A program made the position numbers and the translations under genes. A model generated the notes under the pieces. That model made no database searches. It was given only the letters and a program-made list of their open reading frames with translations, and was not told where the DNA came from. Source: Streptomyces sp. 2114.4 (lineage in GTDB: Bacteria; Actinomycetota; Actinomycetes; Streptomycetales; Streptomycetaceae). From it: a DNA stretch of 64,000 nucleotides. Positions 33,213 to 42,214 of this stretch are shown here, in pieces; position 1 is the stretch's first letter, and every line of letters starts with the position of its first letter. The stretch covers positions 2,232,001 through 2,296,000 of the forward strand of contig NZ_FYEY01000001.1 of assembly GCF_900187385.1 (NCBI RefSeq), written 5' to 3'.

Positions 33213-33231
33213 TTCTGACGGTAGGTCAGAA
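33213..33231. promoter_or_regulatory. Palindrome TTCTGAC-N5-GTCAGAA
   Basis: TTCTGACGGTAGGTCAGAA, a perfect 7-base-arm inverted repeat directly abutting the KstR-type site. Longest of the recurring CTGAC-N5-GTCAG class. Confidence 0.75.
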
Positions 33232-33251
33232 ACAGGTGCGACCTCGACAAC

Positions 33252-33467
33252 GTGACCCGCTTCTACGACATGACGGAGCCGGCAAGCCTGGAGCGTGCGA
33301 TCTGCGAGATCGCGGCCGAGCGGGCGGGGGCCGCCATGCACCGGTGCCTCTTCGTGGACGACCGGCTGGAGAACATCGAAGCCGCGGCCGGGCTCGGGAT
33401 GACCGGCGTGCACCACCGCGAGCCTGCCGACCTCCGCGGACCGCTGGGCTTCCTGCGGGACAGCTGA
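33252..33467 (+). pseudogene. C-terminal remnant of a HAD-family hydrolase
   Basis: The 71-residue reading contains CLFVDDRLENIEAAAGLGMTGVHHR-type sequence, the last conserved motif (IV) of HAD subfamily IA phosphatases (VDDxxxNxxxAxxxGM), preceded by ATSLERAICEI-like helix. The nucleophile DxDxT motif and the cap domain are missing, so this is a decayed 3' fragment. The start of the fragment abuts the KstR/CTGAC operators. Confidence 0.7.
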
Positions 33468-33862
33468 TGCGCCACTCCACCGCCGGGATTCCTCAGGGGC
33501 CCACGGGGATGCAAGGGGACCCACGGGGATCCAAGGGGAGGCGCACAGGAATCGGCCCGGTGAATTCCGGTACTTGCTCTTCGCGGGATGACACGGGGAG
33601 GGCCGCCATTCCCTCCGCCCGGTTCTCCGTCGCATTCGCCCGCTTTCCGGCATCGGGGAAACGACCGGCGATAAAACGCCGGGAACGGACAGGACACCGG
33701 CGGAAAGCCGAGGGGAACCAGCAGAAACCAGCGAGAACCCCCGACGCGCGGAAAGGAGGATCGCCGTTCCGATATCCGAATGTCCATAAGGGAGACCCGC
33801 GCCTCGCCCGTCCCGGCCCGTACGGCACGATGAGGCCCTGACCGCACCATCAGGAGGCAGCC
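33468..33862. other. Intergenic stretch with one direct repeat, no gene seen
   Basis: A 20-base direct repeat CCCACGGGGATNCAAGGGGA occurs at 33500-33519 and 33520-33539. The rest is purine-rich with ACCGGCGATAAAACGCCGG (hairpin-like, 33661-33681). No supported ORF. Confidence 0.55.
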
Positions 33863-34528
33863 ATGTCCGCTCCCACGGCTCCGACCGCTCCGCAGCCGGA
33901 GATCCTCGCCGCGTTCGAGGCGGCGAAGGGCTTCATGCCCGTGGACGAAGGCCTTGCGCTGTACGCGGCGGCGGCAGAGGCGGCGGCGCTCGGGCTGCCG
34001 CTGATGGAGGTCGGCACCTACTGCGGCCGGTCCACGATCCTGCTCGCGGACGCCGCCCGCGCCGCCGGGGTCATGGCCGTCACCGTCGACCACCACCGGG
34101 GCAGCGAGGAGCAGCAGCCCGGCTGGGAGTACCACGATCCGACCGTGGTCGACCCCGAGGTCGGCCGGATGGACACCCTGCCCACCTTCCGCCGCACCCT
34201 GCACGCCGCGGGCCTGGAGGGCCAGGTGATCGCCCTGGTGGGCCGCTCCCCGCAGGCCGCGGCCGTCTGGCAGGCGCCGGTGGGCCTGGTCTTCATCGAC
34301 GGCGGGCACACCGACGAGCACGCCACCGCCGACTACGAGGGCTGGGCGCCGCATGTCGCGCCCGGCGGGCTGCTGGTGATCCACGACGTGTTCCCCGACC
34401 CGGTCGACGAGTGGACGGGCCAGGCCCCGTACCGCATCTACCGCAGGGCCCTGGAGTCCGGCGCCTTCAGCGAGATATCGGCCCACCGGTCGCTGCGCGT
34501 ACTGCGGCGCACCGGCGCCGGCATCTGA
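33863..34528 (+). CDS. Class I SAM-dependent methyltransferase, 221 aa
   Basis: Rossmann-like methyltransferase related to the Methyltransf_24 group. Motif I is LPLMEVGTYCGRSTILLADAA, acidic residue after beta-2 in VTVDHHRG, and VGLVFIDGGHTDEHA supplies the post-motif aspartate, followed by VAPGGLLVIHDVFPDP. Substrate unknown. ATG preceded by AGGAGGC. The next gene, a cell-wall amidase, follows within 20 bases, so they may be co-transcribed. Confidence 0.88.
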   Translation: MSAPTAPTAPQPEILAAFEAAKGFMPVDEGLALYAAAAEAAALGLPLMEVGTYCGRSTILLADAARAAGVMAVTVDHHRGSEEQQPGWEYHDPTVVDPEVGRMDTLPTFRRTLHAAGLEGQVIALVGRSPQAAAVWQAPVGLVFIDGGHTDEHATADYEGWAPHVAPGGLLVIHDVFPDPVDEWTGQAPYRIYRRALESGAFSEISAHRSLRVLRRTGAGI

Positions 34529-34547
34529 GCGGGCTACCATCGCCGAC

Positions 34548-35456
34548 GTGTCGAACGGCAGTACTCCTTCTCCGCCCCGCCGCCTGCGCGGCACCCTCCT
34601 CGTCGTGGTGGCCGCCGTGGCGGTCGTCGGCCTGGGGGGCTGGCTGGTCTGGCGGTCTGCGGGCGCCGGCGGCGCGCCACCACGGACCGGCGGCATATCC
34701 GGGCACGGCAGCGGCCACGGCCCGGCCGGCGAGGACGGCGGCCACGGCGCGCGGGGCGGCGAAGCGGACAAGAAGCGTCACGACAGCCTGCAGGGCAAGG
34801 TCGTGGTGATCGACCCGGGCCACAATCCGCACAACAACGATCACGGCCGGGAGATCGCCCGCCAGGTGGACATCGGCAACGACCGCAAGGAGTGCGACAC
34901 CACCGGCACCTCCACCAACGACGGCTACGCCGAGGCCTCCTTCACCCTCGACGTCGCCCGCCGCGCCCGTACCCTCCTCCAGAAGGCGGGCGCCAAGGTC
35001 GTGTTCACCCAGGACGGCGACCGCCCGTACGGGCCGTGCGTGGACAAGCGCGCCGCCCTGGGGAACACGGCACACGCCGACGCCGCGCTCTCGATCCACG
35101 CCGACGGCTCGGGCGCCGGCAACCGCGGCTTCCACGTCATCCTCCCCGCGCGCGTCACGGACGGCCCGGCCGACACCGCCGCGATCGTGGCGCCCTCGCG
35201 GAAGCTGGGCGAACGGCTCGCCGACCGGTTCCACACGGTCACCGGAAGCGCGCGTTCCAATTACATCGGCCACGGCACCGGGCTCGACGTGCGTTCCGAT
35301 CTCGGCGGTCTCAACCTCTCCACGGTGCCGAAGGTCTTCCTCGAGTGCGGCAATATGCGCGACCCGAAGGACGCCGCGCAATTGACCGACCCCCGGTGGC
35401 GGCAGAAAGCGGCCCGCGGGATCACCGAGGGCATTACGGACTTCTTGACGCACTGA
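34548..35456 (+). CDS. N-acetylmuramoyl-L-alanine amidase (Amidase_3), 302 aa
   Basis: Zinc amidase cleaving the lactyl-amide bond of peptidoglycan. An N-terminal membrane anchor (TLLVVVAAVAVVGLGGWLVW, residues about 15-34) and a Gly/His-rich spacer precede the catalytic domain. Zinc ligands and catalytic Glu: VVIDPGHNPHN (His), YAEASFTLDVA (Glu), LSIHADGSG (His) and VFLECGNMRD (Glu). GTG start at 34548. Acts outside the membrane. Confidence 0.93.
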   Translation: MSNGSTPSPPRRLRGTLLVVVAAVAVVGLGGWLVWRSAGAGGAPPRTGGISGHGSGHGPAGEDGGHGARGGEADKKRHDSLQGKVVVIDPGHNPHNNDHGREIARQVDIGNDRKECDTTGTSTNDGYAEASFTLDVARRARTLLQKAGAKVVFTQDGDRPYGPCVDKRAALGNTAHADAALSIHADGSGAGNRGFHVILPARVTDGPADTAAIVAPSRKLGERLADRFHTVTGSARSNYIGHGTGLDVRSDLGGLNLSTVPKVFLECGNMRDPKDAAQLTDPRWRQKAARGITEGITDFLTH

Positions 35457-35653
35457 CCGCAGCGCCGGCCGCGCCCGCGAAACCCACCCGATACCGGCTC
35501 GGATACGCCGCACCGATAGCGCGGCCAACGAAGAGGACGGCCCACAGGATTCGGCGATAGGTTCCCCTTTACGATGGGTGGCCACCGCCGTGCCTCGCAC
35601 TGCGCACCGCGACAGCGACGACCGGACCCACGAAACCGACAAAGGACCCTTAC

Positions 35654-36475
35654 GTGAACATCCGCTCCCTCACTCGAGGCGACGGCGTGGTGATCGGAGC
35701 AGCGGTGTTGCTGTTCATCGCCTCGTTCCTCGATCTCTCCAGCTACTCCGGCGTCAACGCCTGGGAATCGCTGAGTCTCCTCATGAGCGTGTACCTGGCC
35801 GGAGTGATCGGCGCGGCGATCATCGTCGTCGGCCGTGCGCTGCCGCAGTCGCAGCCGCGCAAGGTGGCCGGTCTCGACCTCGCCCAGTTCGGCGTCGCCC
35901 TCACCGTCTTCGCGGCCTGGACGGAACTGTGGACCCTCTTCTCCTTCCCCAGCGTCGGCGCCGGCCTGATCCTCGGCCTGATCTCCGCCCTGGTCCTGGC
36001 CGGCGGCGCCGTCGCCACGCCGCTCGTGCCGCCGCTCCAGGCCGCCCTGATCAGCGCCCCGAAGCCGCAGGCCGCCCCGTACGGCGCGGGCCCCAACCCG
36101 GGTTACGGCTACCCCGGCGCCCAGCAGCAGGCGGGCCACGGCTACGGCTACCCGGGCGGCCAGCAGCAGCCGCAGCCCGGCCAGCCCTACGGCCAGCAGG
36201 TTCCGGCCGAGGCCACGGCCGGCGGCCAGGCGGCAGCCGCCCCCGCAGGGGCCGCTCCCGCGGCCGGTGCCCCCACGGACTTCGCCCCGTTCTGGTTCGC
36301 GGTGCCCGTCGCCCGCCCGCTGTACGGCGAGGACGGTTCGCCGGCGCCGATCGCCGAACTGGCGCCCGGCACCTGGTACCTCGCGGTGGAGCAGCGCGGC
36401 CAGGCCCTGATCGCCCAGACCCAGGACGGCCGTCGCGGCGTGCTGCAGGACACCACCGGCATCCAGCGCGGCTGA
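35654..36475 (+). CDS. DUF5336 membrane protein with Gly/Gln/Tyr repeat region, 273 aa
   Basis: Four hydrophobic helices in residues 10-125 (e.g. GVVIGAAVLLFIASFLDL) followed by a disordered GYGYPGAQQQAGHGYGYPGGQQQ-type segment and a C-terminal soluble domain ending LIAQTQDGRRGVLQDTTGIQRG. This architecture matches DUF5336 proteins of actinobacteria; function not known. ATG at 35654 with AAGGACC upstream. A GGCCCC...GGGGCC hairpin near 36507-36531 may terminate it. Confidence 0.85.
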   Translation: MNIRSLTRGDGVVIGAAVLLFIASFLDLSSYSGVNAWESLSLLMSVYLAGVIGAAIIVVGRALPQSQPRKVAGLDLAQFGVALTVFAAWTELWTLFSFPSVGAGLILGLISALVLAGGAVATPLVPPLQAALISAPKPQAAPYGAGPNPGYGYPGAQQQAGHGYGYPGGQQQPQPGQPYGQQVPAEATAGGQAAAAPAGAAPAAGAPTDFAPFWFAVPVARPLYGEDGSPAPIAELAPGTWYLAVEQRGQALIAQTQDGRRGVLQDTTGIQRG

Positions 36476-36575
36476 CACCGGACGCGCACCGGTCCTTTCG
36501 CGGCCCCTCACCCTTGCGGGCGGGGGGCCGTTGCCATGTCCGCGCCCCGCCCGTACAGTCACCGGACGCACGAGA

Positions 36576-36592
36576 CCTGACACACCGTCAGG
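36576..36592. promoter_or_regulatory. Palindrome CCTGAC-N5-GTCAGG upstream of F420 oxidoreductase
   Basis: CCTGACACACCGTCAGG, 36 bases before the ATG of the LLM-class gene; third promoter-located member of the recurring motif. Confidence 0.65.
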
Positions 36593-36628
36593 GCGGAGCG
36601 GTCACCGCGTCCGGGAGGGGCGATCGGC

Positions 36629-37639
36629 ATGCGACTGGGGCTGGCACTGGGCTACTGGGGCCGCGGCCCCGACCCCCGGCACCTCGAACTCGCCCGCGAG
36701 GCCGAGCGGCTGGGGTACGACTCGGTGTGGACCGCGGAGGCCTGGGGGTCGGACGCCTTCACCACGCTCACCTGGATCGCCGCCCACACCTCCGGCATCA
36801 AACTGGGCACCGGTATCGCGCAGATGGCGGCCCGCACGCCCACCGCCACCGCGATGCACGCCCTGACCCTCGACCATCTCTCCGGCGGACGCCTGCTGCT
36901 GGGCCTGGGGCTCTCCGGACCACAGGTCGTCGAGGGGTGGTACGGCCGGCCTTTCCCCAAGAGCCCGCTGACCGCCACCCGCGAATACGTGGACGTCATC
37001 CGCCAAGTCCTGCGCCGCGAACAGCCGGTGGCCTCGGACGGGCGCTTCCACCCGCACCCGTACCGCGGCGCGGACGGCACCGGCCTCGGCAAACCGCTCA
37101 AGTCCCTCACCCACCCGCTCCGGGCGGGCATTCCGCTCCTCCTCGGTGCCGAGGGCCCCAAGAACATCGCCCAGACCACCCGGATCGCGGACGGCTGGCT
37201 GCCGCTGTACTGGTCACCGCAGCGCCCCGATGTCTACCGGGCCTCGCTCGCCGACGCACCGGAAGGCTTCCTGATCGCCCCGATGGCCCGCGCCGTGGTC
37301 TGTGACGACCTCGCCGAGGGGCTGCTGCCGGTGAAGGCCATGCTCGGCTTCTACATCGGCGGGATGGGGCACGCCGCCAGGAACTTCCACGCGGATCTCA
37401 TGGCGCGGATGGGGTTCGAGGAAGAGGCCCGGCGGGTGCAGCGGCTCTTCCTCGACGGCCGTAAGGAGGAGGCCGTCCGCGCCGTTCCGGACGCCTTCGC
37501 CGACGAGATCTCCCTGGTCGGCCCGCGGGAACGGATCGCCGAGCGGCTGGAGTTGTGGCGCGCGGGCCCGGTCACGGATCTGCTGGTCACCGCCCCGGAC
37601 CCGCACACGCTACGGGTACTGGCCGAGCTCAACTCCTGA
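36629..37639 (+). CDS. LLM-class F420-dependent oxidoreductase, 336 aa
   Basis: Luciferase-like (beta/alpha)8 flavin/deazaflavin oxidoreductase. The start MRLGLALGYWGRGPDPRHLE and WTAEAWGSDAFTTLTWIAA, LGTGIAQMAARTP and LSGPQVVEGWYG are close to Rv3520c-type enzymes, which belong to the mycobacterial KstR regulon. GAEGPKNIAQTTRIADGWLP gives the phosphate-binding region. Hence a role in steroid or lipid oxidation is plausible. ATG at 36629, GGGAGGGG upstream. Confidence 0.9.
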   Translation: MRLGLALGYWGRGPDPRHLELAREAERLGYDSVWTAEAWGSDAFTTLTWIAAHTSGIKLGTGIAQMAARTPTATAMHALTLDHLSGGRLLLGLGLSGPQVVEGWYGRPFPKSPLTATREYVDVIRQVLRREQPVASDGRFHPHPYRGADGTGLGKPLKSLTHPLRAGIPLLLGAEGPKNIAQTTRIADGWLPLYWSPQRPDVYRASLADAPEGFLIAPMARAVVCDDLAEGLLPVKAMLGFYIGGMGHAARNFHADLMARMGFEEEARRVQRLFLDGRKEEAVRAVPDAFADEISLVGPRERIAERLELWRAGPVTDLLVTAPDPHTLRVLAELNS

Positions 37640-37653
37640 CCCCGGCCGGCCGC

Positions 37654-38457
37654 TCACCCGAAGGACGCCCACTCCAGCCACTGGTCGAGCAGGGCGCGCT
37701 CGCCCAGCACCTCGACCCGGTCGCTGTCGGCAGGCAGCCGGCGGTAGAGGACCTGGAGCACATCGGTCAGGGGGCCGCGCAGCGCGACCGCCGCCTTCTC
37801 ATGGGTGCGGCGGTGGGTGGGCGCCTCCCCCGTGAGGTCGAGCAGCCACTCGGCGTCCACACCGGGCGGGGCATCGGTGGCATGGACGTGCATCGTCCGG
37901 CCGGGGCCGAGCAGCGACGTGCCGCGCTCGGCGAAGCGGGCCACCACCATCGGCAGTTCGGAGATCTGCAGCCACTCCTCCAGACAGTCCGCGGCGACCG
38001 GCGCGGGGACCTCGAAGGGGACACCGGCGGTGAGTGCCGCATCGGCCCGGTGGACGACCGTCTCATGGGTCATCCGGCGGGCCCAGAACCCGGAGTTGCG
38101 CGCCGTCGTCCAGCTCCAGACCTCCGCATCGGGACCGGCATCCCGCAGGGCGGCGACGGTCCGCTCGGCGCCCGCCGCCAGCCAGGCGTCGAGCGCCGCC
38201 GCGTCCTCGCCCCCGGGCCCGGCGCCCTCGGGGACGTCCGCGGGGTCGACGCTCTCCGCCGCGCGGGTGGCGACGAGCGCGCCGGCCCAGCGGTGCGCGC
38301 CCCCCACATGCCGGGCGAGATCGGCCAGCGTCCAGTCGGGGCAGGTCGGCACGGTCGCCGAGAGGTCGGCGGTCCGTACGATCGTCCGGAACGCGTCGGT
38401 CTCGGCGAGGAGTTGGGTGCAGTATTCCTCGTGGGTGAGGGATCCTTGGAGTGTCAT
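37654..38457 (-). CDS. Mycothiol-dependent maleylpyruvate isomerase-like protein, 267 aa
   Basis: DinB-like four-helix bundle of the MDMPI family, using mycothiol as cofactor or conjugating it. VPTCPDWTLADLARHVGGAHRW carries the conserved W/D and first metal His; RRMTHETVVHRADAAL carries the HExxxH-like metal site. The C-terminal domain (GRTMHVHATDAPPG...) is the MDMPI_C type. Substrate unknown. Convergent with the F420 oxidoreductase, 15 bases apart. Confidence 0.9.
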   Translation of the reverse strand: MTLQGSLTHEEYCTQLLAETDAFRTIVRTADLSATVPTCPDWTLADLARHVGGAHRWAGALVATRAAESVDPADVPEGAGPGGEDAAALDAWLAAGAERTVAALRDAGPDAEVWSWTTARNSGFWARRMTHETVVHRADAALTAGVPFEVPAPVAADCLEEWLQISELPMVVARFAERGTSLLGPGRTMHVHATDAPPGVDAEWLLDLTGEAPTHRRTHEKAAVALRGPLTDVLQVLYRRLPADSDRVEVLGERALLDQWLEWASFG

Positions 38458-38517
38458 GCGGCGAACAGTAGTGCGCCCTCCCCCTCCCCTCGCTCCCTTT
38501 CCGGGGGGCGCGCCGTC

Positions 38518-39600
38518 CTACGGGGCCGCCGTCCGGCAGCAGTCCGGGTCGAGCCCCGTCGGCAGCCACTCGCCCCCGAAGACCGAGGTGGTGGCCTCGT
38601 CGCCGCCCAGGGCGGCCACCGCGAGCAGCAGCGAACCGGCCGTCCAGGAGGTGCGTTCGCGGGGCCAGATCGCGTCGTCGTCGAAGACGTAACCGGTCCA
38701 GTACATGCCGTCCTCGGCGCGGAGGTGCTGGATCCACTTGAGGATCTGTACGGCCCGCTCGGACTCCCCCATCGCCCACAGCGCGAGCGCCAGTTCCGCG
38801 CTCTCCCCGCCGGTGACCCAGGGGTTGGGCAGCACACAGCGCACGCCCAGACCGGGCACCACGAAGCGCTCCCACTCCGCGTCGATACGCTCCCTGGCCG
38901 CCGCACCGCGGACCGCCCCGCCCAGGATCGGGTAGTACCAGTCCATGGAGTAGCGGGCCTTGTCGAGGAACCGCTCGGGGTGGCTGCGTATCGCATGGCC
39001 GAGGCTGCCGACCGCCAGTTCCCAGCCGGGCTGCGGCTCCTCGCGCTGTGCGGCCAGGGCGAGCGCACAGCGCAGCGCCTGGTAGACGGAGGACGAGCCG
39101 GTCAGCAGCGCGTCGCCCACGGGTGTGCCGTCGTCCTCGCGCTTCCAGCCGATCTCGCCGCCGGGCTGCTGCAGCTCCAGGACGTACTCGATCGCCGAGT
39201 GGACCGCGGGCCACATGCGGTCCAGGAAGGTGTCGTCGCCGGTGGAGAGGTAGTGGTGCCAGACGCCGACCGCTATATAGGCGCAGAAGTTGGTCTCCCG
39301 GCCGCGGTCGGTGGGCGCCTCGGAGTCACCGTCGGCGTAGGCCGCGTACCAGGACCCGTCCGGGTTCTGATGCCGTACCAGCCAGTCGTACGCCGCCTCG
39401 GCACGCTCGTGCTCGCCGGCCGCGTCCAGGGCCATGGCGGCCTCGGTGTGGTCCCACGGGTCGAGGTGGTGACCCCGGAACCAGGGGATCGCGCCGTCCG
39501 GCCGCTGGACCGCCAGGATGCCGGCCACCGTGCGGGCCGCCTCTTCGGCGGTGAGCACCCCCGGCAGGACCAGCCGTTCGGTACGCCCGGGACTGGTCAC
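38518..39600 (-). CDS. Alpha/alpha-toroid (prenyltransferase/glucoamylase-like) protein, 360 aa
   Basis: Repeating helix pairs with QRPDGAIPWFRGH, HQNPDGSWYAAYADG and GGEIGWKREDDG, typical of (alpha/alpha)6 toroids; often annotated prenyltransferase. Conserved acidic and aromatic residues (DPWDHTEAAMAL, RETNFCAYIAVGVW) suggest a glycoside hydrolase-like cleft. It is the last gene of a GT4-methyltransferase-toroid operon, translationally coupled by GTGA to the methyltransferase. Possibly acts on the glycan or glycolipid made by that operon (inference). Confidence 0.8.
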   Translation of the reverse strand: MTSPGRTERLVLPGVLTAEEAARTVAGILAVQRPDGAIPWFRGHHLDPWDHTEAAMALDAAGEHERAEAAYDWLVRHQNPDGSWYAAYADGDSEAPTDRGRETNFCAYIAVGVWHHYLSTGDDTFLDRMWPAVHSAIEYVLELQQPGGEIGWKREDDGTPVGDALLTGSSSVYQALRCALALAAQREEPQPGWELAVGSLGHAIRSHPERFLDKARYSMDWYYPILGGAVRGAAARERIDAEWERFVVPGLGVRCVLPNPWVTGGESAELALALWAMGESERAVQILKWIQHLRAEDGMYWTGYVFDDDAIWPRERTSWTAGSLLLAVAALGGDEATTSVFGGEWLPTGLDPDCCRTAAP

Positions 39601-40493
39601 TTGGCGGCCCCGGTGGAGTTCTTGGCGGCGGACTTGGCGGCCGTCTCGGCACCCGCGGTCTTCCTGGCGCCGGACTTGGCGCCGGCCTTGGTGCTCCGGG
39701 CGGGCTTACGGCCGGGGGCGGCGGCCTCGGCGGGCTCGCTCTCCGCGGTGGCGGCGGGCTCGGCGGCGGCCGCCTTCGGAAGGTGCGGCTTGGTCGCGTA
39801 GACGACGAAGCTCTTGCCGATGACGGGGTTGAGCGCCCGCTCGGCGAGCCGGGTGGCCAGCGGCTTCTTCATGATGTCCCAGACCAGCAGCTTGTGGTAC
39901 GCCTGCACCGGCAGCGCCTTGTCGTTGTCGACCCCGAAGGCGCACTTGAGCCACCAGTAGGGGCTGTGCAGCCCGTGCGCATGGTGGGTGCCGTACGGCT
40001 CCAGTCCGGCTTCCCGCATCTTGCCGAGGAGTTCATCGCCGCGGTAGATGCGGATGTGGCCGCCCTCGACCTCGTGGTAGGCGTCGCTGAGCGCCCAGCA
40101 GACCTTCTCGGGGCCGTAGCGCGGGACGGTGACGGCGATCCGGCCGCCGGGGCGCAGCACCCGGACCATCTCGGCGAGCACACCCTTGTCGTCCGGGATG
40201 TGCTCCATGACCTCGGAGATGATCACGACGTCGAAACTGTCGTCGGGGAACGGCAGGTTCAGCGCATCGCCTTCCATGGCGGTGGCGGAGGCGCCCGCCG
40301 GGGCCTCGCCCGCCTCCTCCATCGCGGCGAACCACTTGGCGACCTCGCGGATCTCCTCGCCGTTCTGGTCGAGGGCGACGACCTGCGCGCCGCGCCGGTA
40401 GCACTCGAAGGCATGCCGGCCGGCGCCGCACCCCAGGTCGAGCACGCGGTCGCCCGGGGCGAGCGGGAAGCGGGAAAAGTCGACGGTCAGCAC
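39597..40493 (-). CDS. Class I SAM-dependent methyltransferase with Ala/Lys tail, 298 aa
   Basis: UbiE-like methyltransferase: motif I RVLDLGCGAGRHAFECYRRG, acidic VVALDQNGEEI, motif III LPFPDDSFDVVIISEVMEHI and VRVLRPGGRIAVTVPR. About 60 C-terminal residues are a Lys/Ala histone-like tail (ARSTKAGAKSGARKTAGAE), unusual for a small-molecule methyltransferase and perhaps membrane- or nucleic-acid-binding. Middle gene of the GT4 operon. ATG at 40493. Confidence 0.9.
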   Translation of the reverse strand: MLTVDFSRFPLAPGDRVLDLGCGAGRHAFECYRRGAQVVALDQNGEEIREVAKWFAAMEEAGEAPAGASATAMEGDALNLPFPDDSFDVVIISEVMEHIPDDKGVLAEMVRVLRPGGRIAVTVPRYGPEKVCWALSDAYHEVEGGHIRIYRGDELLGKMREAGLEPYGTHHAHGLHSPYWWLKCAFGVDNDKALPVQAYHKLLVWDIMKKPLATRLAERALNPVIGKSFVVYATKPHLPKAAAAEPAATAESEPAEAAAPGRKPARSTKAGAKSGARKTAGAETAAKSAAKNSTGAAK

Positions 40494-40562
40494 GGCGTTC
40501 TGCTTTCGTCCGGCGGTTGGTGGCGGTGTGGCTGCGGAAAGAGGGCGGGGCCGGCCGGGCCG

Positions 40563-41975
40563 CTAGACGTGCCCGGCGGTGCTCGGCGCGGGCGCGGCGC
40601 CGGCGGCCTTGCCGGACGGGGCCCGCAAGGAGGAACGGGCGGCGTCCCGGCCGCCCTGGAGGGCGATGGCCTCGCGGTAGCGCTCGGCGGTGCCGAGGGC
40701 GGCCTGGCGCCAGGTGAAGCGGGCCAGCACCCGTTCCCGGCCGGCCGCGCCGAGCCGGCGGCGCAGGGTCTCGTCGCCCAGCAGCCGGAGCAGTCCGCCC
40801 GCCAGCGCACCGGGGTCGCCCGGCGGCACCGCGAGGCAGGTCTCGCCGTCCGGCCCGGCGACCTCGGGGATCGCGCCGCCGGTGGTCGCCAGCAACGGGG
40901 TTCCGGTGGCCATCGCTTCGGCCGCGGGCAGTGAGAAGCCCTCGTAGAGGGAGGGGACACAGGCGATCTGGGCGCTGCGCACCAGGTCGACGAGTTCGCC
41001 GTCGGTGATGCCCTTGACGAATTCGATGGCACCGGACAGCCCGAGCCGTTCGATGGCGGCGGCGACCGGCCCGTCGTCGGCGCGCTTGCCGACGACCACC
41101 AGATGCGCGTCGGGGTTCTCGGTGCGCACCTTCGCGAGCGCCTCGACCAGGTGGATCAGGCCCTTGAGCGGCACATCCGCGCTGGAGGTGGTGACGATCC
41201 GGCCCGGCACCTCGGCCACCGAGGCATCCGGCGAGAACAGGTCGGTGTCGGCGCCGATAGGGACCACATGGATCCGTGCCGCGGACACCCCGAGGTCGTC
41301 GACGATCTCCTGGCGGGAGGAGCCGGAGACGGTCAGCACCGACGGCAGCCGCCGGGCGACGCGCTTCTGCATGCGGGTGAAGCCGTACCAGCGGCGGACG
41401 GAGGCGCGGCGCCGCCAGCTGTCGGCGGCCTGGAGGTCGAGCCGGCGGTCGACGGTGATGGGGTGGTGGATGGTGGTGACCAGCGGGGCGCCGAGCGCGC
41501 CGGGCCCGCCGAGCAGGCCGTAGCCGAGGGTCTGGTTGTCGTGGACGACATCGAACTGGCCGCGGCGGGCGGCGAGGTGGCGTCGGGCCCGCAGGGAGAA
41601 GCTCAGCGGCTCGGGGAAGCCGCCGGTCCACATCGTGCCGACCTCCAGCGCGTCGATCCAGTCGCGGTACTCGCCGCGCTTCGGCGTGCGGAACGGGTCG
41701 GGCTGGCGGTAGAGGTCCAGGCTGGGCAGCTCGGTCAGGGTCACCCCGTCGTCGAGGACGGGGTAGGGCTGGGCGCCGATGACCTCGACGGTGTGGCCGA
41801 GGCGGGCCAGTTCGCGCGAGAGGTGGCGGACGTAGACGCCCTGGCCGCCGCAGAACGGGTTCCCCTTGTACGTGAGCATCGCGATGCGCAGGGGACGCTC
41901 ACCGTTCGACGGGGCGGAGGCCGGGAAGGCCTCTGCGGGGCGAAGCGCGGCTGCCTGGACGGCCTCTGCGGTCAC
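40563..41975 (-). CDS. GT4-family glycosyltransferase, 470 aa
   Basis: GT-B fold retaining glycosyltransferase. N-terminal acceptor domain IAMLTYKGNPFCGGQGVYVRHLSREL; the donor domain shows TTSSADVPLKGLIHLVEAL and the EX7E motif in VPSLYEGFSLPAAEAMATG. The GTG at 41975 is preferred because AGAAGGGGG sits six bases upstream. First gene of the GT4-methyltransferase-toroid operon. A KstR-type site lies 55 bases upstream in the intergenic region shared with the KstR-like gene, so it may be part of that regulon. Confidence 0.9.
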   Translation of the reverse strand: MTAEAVQAAALRPAEAFPASAPSNGERPLRIAMLTYKGNPFCGGQGVYVRHLSRELARLGHTVEVIGAQPYPVLDDGVTLTELPSLDLYRQPDPFRTPKRGEYRDWIDALEVGTMWTGGFPEPLSFSLRARRHLAARRGQFDVVHDNQTLGYGLLGGPGALGAPLVTTIHHPITVDRRLDLQAADSWRRRASVRRWYGFTRMQKRVARRLPSVLTVSGSSRQEIVDDLGVSAARIHVVPIGADTDLFSPDASVAEVPGRIVTTSSADVPLKGLIHLVEALAKVRTENPDAHLVVVGKRADDGPVAAAIERLGLSGAIEFVKGITDGELVDLVRSAQIACVPSLYEGFSLPAAEAMATGTPLLATTGGAIPEVAGPDGETCLAVPPGDPGALAGGLLRLLGDETLRRRLGAAGRERVLARFTWRQAALGTAERYREAIALQGGRDAARSSLRAPSGKAAGAAPAPSTAGHV

Positions 41976-42029
41976 GCTCGGCCCCCTTCTCACTGGACTT
42001 TCGCCGGAGCGTAACCGCTGGCGGTAATC

Positions 42030-42043
42030 TAGAACAAGTTTCA
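42030..42043. promoter_or_regulatory. KstR-type operator between GT4 operon and kstR-like gene
   Basis: TAGAACAAGTTTCA fits TNNAACNNGTTNNA exactly, immediately followed by another inverted repeat. Confidence 0.75.
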
Positions 42044-42068
42044 GAACTGATTAGCTACTCATCAGTTC
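42044..42068. promoter_or_regulatory. Inverted repeat GAACTGAT-N9-ATCAGTTC
   Basis: Perfect 8-base arms (42044-42051 and 42061-42068) in the AT-rich centre of the divergent promoter region. Could be an additional repressor half-site pair or transcript hairpin. Confidence 0.5.
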
Positions 42069-42214
42069 AACCAGCTTCGAATCTACCGGCCGAGAACGAG
42101 GCGAAAAGAGCCGCACCAGGTGATTCGCGCCACCACCCGCCCCCCTGCCATGCTGTGCCGAGCACACCACCGGCACTCACCGCATCGCGGACGGAATGCC
42201 ATGGAATGGGAAAT

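Noticed and set aside
33252-33467. Intact small HAD phosphatase
   Set aside because: Lacks the catalytic DxDxT and cap regions; treated as a remnant.
35578-37305. Long plus-strand frame overlapping DUF5336 and the F420 oxidoreductase
   Set aside because: Arg/Pro/Gly-rich out-of-frame reading of two clear genes.
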